Assembly (NCBI GenBank): GCA_036504075.1
Contig: DASXVX010000072.1
Coordinates: 69,024 to 133,023, forward strand
DNA length: 64,000 nt
Reading direction: 5' to 3'
Source of the DNA: DASXVX01 sp036504075
Lineage (GTDB): Bacteria > Bacillota > Sulfobacillia > Symbiobacteriales > Symbiobacteriaceae
This document shows positions 58,523-64,000 of this stretch, piece after piece. The notes under the pieces are model-generated. The model did no database searches. It saw only the letters and a list, made by a program, of their open reading frames with translations, and was not told where the DNA came from. Position 1 is the first letter of the stretch; every line of letters begins with the position of its first letter. The translations under genes and the position numbers were made by a program.

Positions 58523-58738
58523 TTACTTCTTATAGCGAGCGCGTCCCAGCGTCAGGTTCAGGATTTCGTTGGCTTCCCGGGCCTCGCCACGAGGCACCAG
58601 CAATTCAACGTGTCCGCCGCCGCTACCCTCGGAGACTCCGGCCGCTCTCAGGCTGACCAGAATGCCTTCGCTGGAAAGGGCGTCCCTGAGCTGTTCTGCC
58701 GCATGCTTATTAGGAGCGACATAAATAACCTGCCACAC
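58523..58738 (-). CDS. DUF2007-like small protein
   Basis: A 71-residue protein; GTG 58738 follows GGAGGCGATCGCT. VWQVIYVAPNKHAAEQLRDA and later GHVELLVPRGEAREANEIL give a ferredoxin-like fold as in the DUF2007 putative signal-transducing family. It precedes pfkA by 23 bases and is probably in the same transcript. Confidence 0.7.
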   Translation of the reverse strand: MWQVIYVAPNKHAAEQLRDALSSEGILVSLRAAGVSEGSGGGHVELLVPRGEAREANEILNLTLGRARYKK

Positions 58739-59046
58739 AGCGATCGCCTCCTTGCGCGTTGTGAGACCGGTCAGACCGGTCTGCCTGAGAGAGCACCAGT
58801 CGGGTTCCCTGCGTCGTTCCTGCCGGAGGTCGCCTTGTAGTATGCGCATAGCTAGTGCAGGAAAGCCGGAAGTGGGGGAAACGCTCCTGGAACCATGCTC
58901 GCGTGAGGGGCAAAACCGTTCCTGTTGATATTCGGCGTCTCCCTGCGGGATATCCTTCCAGCCGCTGAAACTTAGTTAAGGCTGAATACAAAAGTCTCCG
59001 CCCCCGCTAAAAATGTCCATTGAAGATCCTGGAAACTTCTAAACAT

Positions 59047-59075
59047 AGTGTAGTATATACTGGAATCTTTTTCAA
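59047..59075 (-). promoter_or_regulatory. candidate promoter of the glycolytic cluster
   Basis: On the minus strand TTGAAA (plus 59070-59075) and TACACT (59047-59052) are 17 bases apart, about 300 bases before the first gene. The 58739-59239 gap holds no gene and no riboswitch I recognise. Confidence 0.5.
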
Positions 59076-59239
59076 GAGCTAACTCGCAATTGCCAGAAAG
59101 TGAGAAGGCCGTTGGCAGCAGCCATCCACAGTGGCGGCAGGATACACAGGGGCAATCCCGAATCGTTTGATTTGACCAGGCCCAGGCATAGGCTGTGTAT
59201 GCCCATGTGCATTCTTTATCTGAAGCGAGGTGTTTTTCC

Positions 59240-60061
59240 TTGTCCGATCTGCTAAAAAAGATTACTGAGGCCAGGGACGCCATTGTGGCACGCGGCGGCG
59301 TGACCCCGCGGGCGGGTCTCATTCTTGGGTCCGGGCTCGGCGATCTGGCGGAGGAGATCGAAAACCCGGTCCGCATCCCGTACAGCGAGATTCCCCATTT
59401 TCCCGTGAGCACCGTGCCAGGTCATGCCGGCCGGCTGGTGATCGGTACGCTTATGGGGCAGCCCGTGGTTGCCATGCAGGGCCGCGTGCACTATTACGAA
59501 GGCTACACCATGGCGCAGGTGACGTTCCCCACTCGGGTGCTGCACGCCCTGGGCTGCGAAACGATCTTTGTCACCTGTGCGTGCGGCGGCCTGAACCCGG
59601 CGTTTGCCGCCGGCGACCTGATGCTGATCACGGACCATATCAACCTGATGGGCGAAGACCCGCTGCGGGGGCCCAACTGCGACGAACTCGGGCCGCGTTT
59701 CCCGGCCATGGTGGGCGCCTACACCCCGGCGTTACGGGAACTGGCTTTGCGCGTGGCTGGCGAACTGGGCTTCACGGTGCAGAGCGGCGTCTACTCGCCG
59801 ATTTCGGGGCCGTGCTACAATACCAGCGCTGAACTGCGGATGCTCCGGCTGCTGGGCAGCGATGCAGTAGGCATGTCCACGGTGCCGGAAGTGGTCACGG
59901 CGGCCCATATGGGTGTGAAGGTCCTGGGCATCGCCTGTGTCACGGACATGGCCCTGCCGGACGCCCCGGTCCACCTGACGCACGAGCAGGTGATGGCGAC
60001 GGCGGAGCGGACCCGGCCCCGGTTCCAGAGCCTGGTCAAGGGTGTGCTGAAGGCGCTGTAG
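59240..60061 (+). CDS. punA: purine nucleoside phosphorylase
   Basis: A 273-residue trimeric-type purine nucleoside phosphorylase that splits inosine and guanosine with phosphate for purine salvage. TTG 59240 follows CGAGGTG and gives the family's usual length. Motifs: GLILGSGLGDLA (phosphate Ser), HAGRLVIG, MQGRVHYYEGYTM, ACGGLNPAF, GMSTVPEVVTAAHMG (base-binding Glu/Asn region) and THEQVMATA. It stands alone with its own terminator. Confidence 0.92.
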   Translation: MSDLLKKITEARDAIVARGGVTPRAGLILGSGLGDLAEEIENPVRIPYSEIPHFPVSTVPGHAGRLVIGTLMGQPVVAMQGRVHYYEGYTMAQVTFPTRVLHALGCETIFVTCACGGLNPAFAAGDLMLITDHINLMGEDPLRGPNCDELGPRFPAMVGAYTPALRELALRVAGELGFTVQSGVYSPISGPCYNTSAELRMLRLLGSDAVGMSTVPEVVTAAHMGVKVLGIACVTDMALPDAPVHLTHEQVMATAERTRPRFQSLVKGVLKAL

Positions 60062-60082
60062 TCGCTCAGCATATGGCAGATA

Positions 60083-60110
60083 CGCGGGCCGGTGCAGGCC
60101 CGCGTTTGCG
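60083..60110 (+). terminator. terminator after punA
   Basis: CGCGGGCC pairs with GGCCCGCG around a 6-base loop, followed by TTTGCG, 22 bases after the punA stop. The remainder of 60062-60262 shows nothing else. Confidence 0.65.
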
Positions 60111-60262
60111 CGTGTGCCCGGCTGACGACGAGTCCCGCCCGGCGGTTTCGAGTCACAAAGCCAACGTTGGCAGACCTACTTGCATAGATCACCCGTCGTT
60201 TTGTGACTCGCCATGGATTGGCCATGGACGGCAACGCACGGGCGGGACCCTCCGGGGCGCAA

Positions 60263-60937
60263 CTAGCCGTTCCCGGAGCCGTGCCGGGTTCCGCCAAAGG
60301 AGCGGCGGGTGGGTTCGGAGAGGATGTCGACCAGCCACTGGGTGGAACGGACGACGTGGTCGGCGTCCCAGAGTTGCTCTTCCAGGTCCAGCCACTCCTC
60401 GTGGGCCTCCCGGAGCTTCTCCAGAATGGACCGGTAGTAGACCGAGTCGCCGGGCGTGGTGCCAAGGCTCTGCGAGAGTTCCCGGACCCGCTGGCTGGAG
60501 CAGGCCTGCTTGGGCATGAGTTCCTGCATCATCCGGATGGCCTGAAGCCGTTGCTGCACCATGGCCGTAAAGTTGAGGGCTTCCGGCTGCGCCGGGGCGG
60601 GCTGGTGCTGCGCTGCCCGGGCCGCCGGCAGGAACGGGGCCGCCGGAGCCACCGGCTGCTGGGGCGCCGGCTGCTGGGTCAGCGGCTGCTGGGGTGCGGG
60701 GGCCGAGGCCGCCGCTTCAGCACGCTGCAGCATCTGCCACCCCTCGATCGCCGGGTACTCCGGCGTGACAGGCGGCGAGACCTGGTCCATCATGACCCGG
60801 GGCGCAGGCGAAACCTGCTCCGGTGCGACCGGCGATGCCAGATCGCCCGGGACCCGCGCGGGCGGCGGGGGATTATCCAACAGCACGCGCCGTGCCCGCT
60901 CTCGCAAGCTCTCATAGGGCTGGTGCGGAATCGCCAT
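60263..60937 (-). CDS. Pro/Gln-rich protein with helical C-terminus, unknown function
   Basis: A 224-residue protein. Residues 25-110 are Pro, Ala and Gln rich and probably disordered; about 115-205 form a long helical bundle (LNFTAMVQQRLQAIRMMQEL). No membrane segment. It is likely a lineage-specific protein; function unknown. Confidence 0.65.
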   Translation of the reverse strand: MAIPHQPYESLRERARRVLLDNPPPPARVPGDLASPVAPEQVSPAPRVMMDQVSPPVTPEYPAIEGWQMLQRAEAAASAPAPQQPLTQQPAPQQPVAPAAPFLPAARAAQHQPAPAQPEALNFTAMVQQRLQAIRMMQELMPKQACSSQRVRELSQSLGTTPGDSVYYRSILEKLREAHEEWLDLEEQLWDADHVVRSTQWLVDILSEPTRRSFGGTRHGSGNG

Positions 60938-61002
60938 GCGCTAATCTCTCCTCGTTTATATCCTTATTACCCATTATATGGTTTCCGCTGACGGGAAACA
61001 AG

Positions 61003-61314
61003 TCACTCTCCGTCGCCCCTCAGGAGTGCGAGGAGATAGGACGTGCGCCTCAGCTCCCGCTCGGCCCGGTAGAGCTGCTCCCGCAGCACCGACAGCCGCT
61101 CGCCGGCCTCAGCAGCCTCTTTCAGGTACTTCTGCTCCCAGATGCCGCCCACTTCGGCCTGCGTCGCCCGCGCCTTGGCCTCCTGAAGCTGCGCCAGGCA
61201 GCCGGCCACCATGGGTTCTAAACGCCGGGCATCCTCCAGGGCCTGCAGCCGGAGCTCCACATCGCGCAAGATGGTATTGTCCACTCGGGCCACCTCGGTC
61301 CCATTCTTAACCAT
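61003..61314 (-). CDS. small coiled-coil protein
   Basis: A 103-residue, almost entirely helical protein with heptad-like Leu and Ala (YLKEAAEAGERLSVLREQLY). It may work with the preceding helical protein on the same strand. Not recognised. Confidence 0.6.
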   Translation of the reverse strand: MVKNGTEVARVDNTILRDVELRLQALEDARRLEPMVAGCLAQLQEAKARATQAEVGGIWEQKYLKEAAEAGERLSVLREQLYRAERELRRTSYLLALLRGDGE

Positions 61315-61368
61315 TCATACGTAATTTGTTGGCCCTTTGTTCGTTATAACCGCATCGCAAACCGCAAT

Positions 61369-61398
61369 GCGAAAGGAGGGCTTCCGCCCTCCTTTCGC
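61369..61398 (-). terminator. perfect hairpin downstream of the Ser-rich protein gene
   Basis: A 13-bp perfect stem (61369-61381 with 61386-61398) with a 4-base loop lies 16 bases beyond the stop of the leftward gene at 61414. Confidence 0.65.
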
Positions 61399-61413
61399 GA
61401 CCTGGGTACCACA

Positions 61414-61683
61414 TCAGCCGCCGGAGCCACTGCTGCCGGAGCTGGAGCTGGAACTGGAGTCGTCGTAGTCGGGATCGTCCAGATCCTCCAGTACGTCATC
61501 ATCGGTGTCGTATGCTTTCACCCACATCCGGGAAAGGGCGGTCATTTCCACGACGACGTCCGCTTCCATGGAAACGGTGACCTGGCCGTCCCCGACTCTG
61601 ACACCGGTGGCCTTGGCGTGGCCGATTAGCTTGGCGCCCAGGTCCGCATCTCCCAGCACGAATCCTACGGTTCGGATGTCCAC
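61414..61683 (-). CDS. small acidic protein with poly-Ser tail
   Basis: An 89-residue protein. The first 55 residues are a beta-rich fold (VGFVLGDADLGAKLIGHAKA), then a run of Asp and Glu and finally a Ser/Gly tail with seven consecutive Ser. No known function. The start may be the ATG or a nearby alternative. Confidence 0.55.
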   Translation of the reverse strand: MDIRTVGFVLGDADLGAKLIGHAKATGVRVGDGQVTVSMEADVVVEMTALSRMWVKAYDTDDDVLEDLDDPDYDDSSSSSSSGSSGSGG

Positions 61684-61828
61684 GACTTCGGTGTTTCGGC
61701 AGGTGCATCTCAGGACCTTAGTGTATTGCTCTTAATTACCCAGTGCTGGTATACTCTTACTGACAAGCCTACTACTTTGACGATGCACTGTCACGTCAAG
61801 AGTACATGACATACGGGGAGGATTTGGC

Positions 61829-63412
61829 GTGTCTCTAGGACCCAAGCCGATCGACGGCCGCAAGGTGGCCGTTTATATCCGGTGGTCGACGGATGACCAG
61901 GGCGACGGGACAACCCTGGACGTCCAGTTGGCCGGCTGCCAGCACTACGTGCTCAGCCAGGGCTGGCAAGTGAATGACGAATTGACGATTGTAGACGACG
62001 GTTACTCAGGCGGCAACCTCGACCGGCCGGGGCTCACCCGGCTGCGGCAGCTGGTGAGGCAGGGCAAGGTCGACTGCGTCGTCGTTTTCAAGGTGGACCG
62101 GCTCTCCCGCAGTGTCATCGACACGGTCAACCTGGTGCTTGAGGAGTGGGACGGCCGCACCTATATGAAGTCGGCCCGGGAACCGATCGATACGACCACG
62201 GCCATGGGCAAGCAGTTCTTCTACATGCTCGTGTCGTATGCCGAATGGGAACGCAGCGTCATCCGTGAACGGACGGTGTCCGGTCGCCGGCGCCGCGCGG
62301 AAGACGGCTACAAGCCCAGCTCCGTCGCACCATACGGCTACTGTCACGCTGCGTCGCGAAGAGGCGCACTGGAGCTCGTGCCGACGGAGGCCGAGATCGT
62401 CCGGGAGATCTTCCGGCTCTGCAACTCGGGGTTGGGCGGCAAGACCATTGCTAACACTTTCAACCGGCGGGGAACGCATTTCCGGAACCAGAGCCTTTGG
62501 AGCGAGACCACGATCACCTACATGCTCCATAACCGGATCTACGTGGGCGACATGGTCTACGGGAAGACGACCCGCAACCCCCGATACGGGAAGGAACCCG
62601 GCGAGATGCTGTTGCTCAAGGCGGAGCCGCTCGTGGTGGAGAACAGCACATTCATTCCGCCGATCGTCTCCCGGGACGAGTTCGGGCTTGCCCAGGAGAT
62701 GCTGACCCGGCGGATGCGGGGACCGGGTAAGCCCTCCGGCCGTTCAAACTCCTCGCCTTACCTGCTCAGCGGGATCGCCAAATGCCGCTGCGGGTATGGA
62801 TTCTTCGCCAAGCGGGAGACCACACCGAAAGGCGCCTTCAACTATGTCTGCATCGGAAAGAAGATCCACGGGGGCACGAGGTGCGACTGCGCCCCCATCC
62901 CCATGGCCCAGTTGGACCGCGAAATCGAGCGGCGGGTCAAGGAGCGGTTCGGCAGTGCACTGGCCCAGGAGGGGTTCATGCGGAGCATTATGGCCGGCCG
63001 GGAGCAGTTGCTGCGGCTGAAGGCGGCCGAACTGGTGGAGGCGGACCGCCTCCTGGCGGCCGTTGGGGAGCAACTGAAGAAGGTCAGCCGGGATTACAGG
63101 CTGGACCGCATCACGGCCGAGGAGTACCGGGGGCTGAAAGCCGAGATCGAGGCGGAGGCTCAGGAGACGCAGGCGCAGCGGTCCTCGCTCGAAGCGGACG
63201 TGGCCAGACTGGATGCGGAAGCCCGGGAAGACCTGGTCGTGAAGGAGTATCTGGCCCGGATCGACCAATGGGACGCGCTGGAGGTGACGGAGCGGAAGAA
63301 CATTCTCAGGTTCTTCGTCAGCCAGCTGGTGGCTTATCGGCGCCCCAAGGAGCAGGGAGCCGATGTGAACCTCGAATGGATTTCGCTGGGCCAGGAGCAG
63401 GCAGGTACGTGA
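61829..63412 (+). CDS. large serine recombinase
   Basis: A 527-residue site-specific recombinase. The N-terminal resolvase domain has the nucleophile Ser20 (YIRWSTDDQGDGTTLDVQ), VVVFKVDRLSR and a later Arg-rich region; the recombinase domain with YMLHNRIYVGDMVYG follows; a zinc ribbon with CRCGY and CIGKK lies near residue 310-350; a coiled coil (about 375-460) and C-terminal helices complete it. GTG 61829 follows GGGGAGGATTTGGC. This type integrates phages, SCCmec-like or IS607/Tn-type elements between short att sites. Confidence 0.92.
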   Translation: MSLGPKPIDGRKVAVYIRWSTDDQGDGTTLDVQLAGCQHYVLSQGWQVNDELTIVDDGYSGGNLDRPGLTRLRQLVRQGKVDCVVVFKVDRLSRSVIDTVNLVLEEWDGRTYMKSAREPIDTTTAMGKQFFYMLVSYAEWERSVIRERTVSGRRRRAEDGYKPSSVAPYGYCHAASRRGALELVPTEAEIVREIFRLCNSGLGGKTIANTFNRRGTHFRNQSLWSETTITYMLHNRIYVGDMVYGKTTRNPRYGKEPGEMLLLKAEPLVVENSTFIPPIVSRDEFGLAQEMLTRRMRGPGKPSGRSNSSPYLLSGIAKCRCGYGFFAKRETTPKGAFNYVCIGKKIHGGTRCDCAPIPMAQLDREIERRVKERFGSALAQEGFMRSIMAGREQLLRLKAAELVEADRLLAAVGEQLKKVSRDYRLDRITAEEYRGLKAEIEAEAQETQAQRSSLEADVARLDAEAREDLVVKEYLARIDQWDALEVTERKNILRFFVSQLVAYRRPKEQGADVNLEWISLGQEQAGT

Positions 63413-63477
63413 AGAAGGGGCGCCCACGTTGGCTCCCCTTCAGTTGATACACGACCGGACGTTTCCAAGGTCCACAA

Positions 63478-63520
63478 AAAAGCCCCGCTTTTCCTCTGAC
63501 GAGAAAAACGGGGCTACCAG
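63478..63520 (-). terminator. rho-independent terminator for the leftward gene at 63544
   Basis: AGCCCCG and CGGGGCT arms enclose a loop of about 25 bases with a further TTTTC/GAAAA pair, followed on the minus strand by TTTTTTG. Confidence 0.7.
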
Positions 63521-63543
63521 CCATATGGGAGCGCAAGCGCCCC

Positions 63544-63726
63544 CTATGGCTCACCAGTGTCGGTGCTTTCAGACTTTGCGGCCCGGTCTCTAGCCGCAAG
63601 CCGGAGGTCAGGCAAATGCCGGGCAAGACAGTCGGCCCACAAGGCTAGCCCCCGGGCAACGCGCTCGGGGTCGACCACCACTGACTCCGTTACCCGAAAA
63701 ACGAAGTTGGCCTTACATCGAGACAA
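63544..63726 (-). CDS. small protein next to the serine recombinase
   Basis: A 60-residue protein with TTG 63726 behind GGGAGGCATGA. It begins LSRCKANFVFRVTESVVVDP and continues with an Arg/Leu-rich helix (ERVARGLALWADCLARHLPD). Short ORFs of this kind often lie next to recombinases in Firmicutes. The remaining 63727-64000 holds no gene, only a G-rich stretch. Confidence 0.5.
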   Translation of the reverse strand: MSRCKANFVFRVTESVVVDPERVARGLALWADCLARHLPDLRLAARDRAAKSESTDTGEP

Positions 63727-64000
63727 ATCATGCCTCCCTCCCGGTCTGAGAATCGGTCCAACTGACGGGCGGACTTCCACCAGCAGTCCGTGATTTGTGC
63801 CCCACGCTTCTACGCAGAGAATCCCTCCTCGTGGCTACTGCTTCTCCATCCCTATTCCGCCCGCCCCGAGGGATAACAGCGGAACGACCCTGGATAATGG
63901 AGTTAAGCCCTGTGGTAGGCTTAACCGCCCTCGGCCCCCCCTGGAGGGGTTTACGGGGGGGGCGGGGGTGGCTCCCTGGGGTCACGGGGCAGAGGCTCCG

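Noticed and set aside
58739..59239. riboswitch or T-box leader upstream of pfkA or punA
   Set aside because: I looked for the conserved cores of purine, T-box and similar leaders and saw none.

Overview
The window comes from a GC-rich, probably spore-forming Firmicute of the Symbiobacterium type (inferred). The signs are strong GGAGG ribosome binding sites with many GTG and TTG starts, a Bacillus-type LexA box, an S-layer-homology protein, a pyruvate kinase carrying the C-terminal PEP-utilising domain, and SpoVS proteins. It splits into two parts: about 45.4 kb of an integrated mobile element whose left end lies outside the window, and about 18.6 kb of host chromosome.

The element (1-45364) ends in the 3' half of a tRNA-Leu(CAA) gene next to a tyrosine integrase (44036-45166), so the right attachment site is visible. 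Reading leftward from the integrase: an ImmA/IrrE-type protease under a perfect SOS box; a two-gene cargo module of unknown function and a zinc-ribbon protein; a divergent repressor switch with four 17-bp operators; an excisionase-like protein; then a long leftward early operon (38.4 to 20.2 kb). The early operon holds a LexA-like DNA-binding protein, two SpoVS paralogues, a replication-initiator-like protein with an iteron-like AT-rich tract inside its gene, a giant protein joining an acyl-carrier-protein domain to a ParB domain, an HNH protein, a DNA methyltransferase, HTH proteins and finally an ArpU/sigma-like late regulator. Past a terminator and promoter follow an SF2 helicase and a second leftward operon (17.6 to 1.7 kb) that looks like a virion morphogenesis block. 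No terminase, portal, tail tube, sheath or tape-measure gene is recognisable. Instead there are beta-rich candidate capsid proteins, a repetitive spike-like protein, many small proteins with one or two membrane segments, an FnIII domain on a membrane stalk, a membrane-anchored lytic transglycosylase and a membrane-anchored retropepsin-like protease. The simplest reading is a temperate, tailless, membrane-containing virus, or a relative, rather than a tailed prophage. A second complete tyrosine recombinase sits inside this block.

The chromosomal part (45.4-61.7 kb) is ordinary: an SLH-domain surface protein, a response regulator with a membrane-bound hybrid-sensing histidine kinase, an AIM24-family protein, the Mrp/ApbC iron-sulfur carrier, a leftward cluster with 6-phosphofructokinase, pyruvate kinase and a hot-dog thioesterase, purine nucleoside phosphorylase and three small lineage-specific proteins. 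At the right edge a large serine recombinase (61829-63412) suggests that a second, unrelated mobile element or its remnant begins there.
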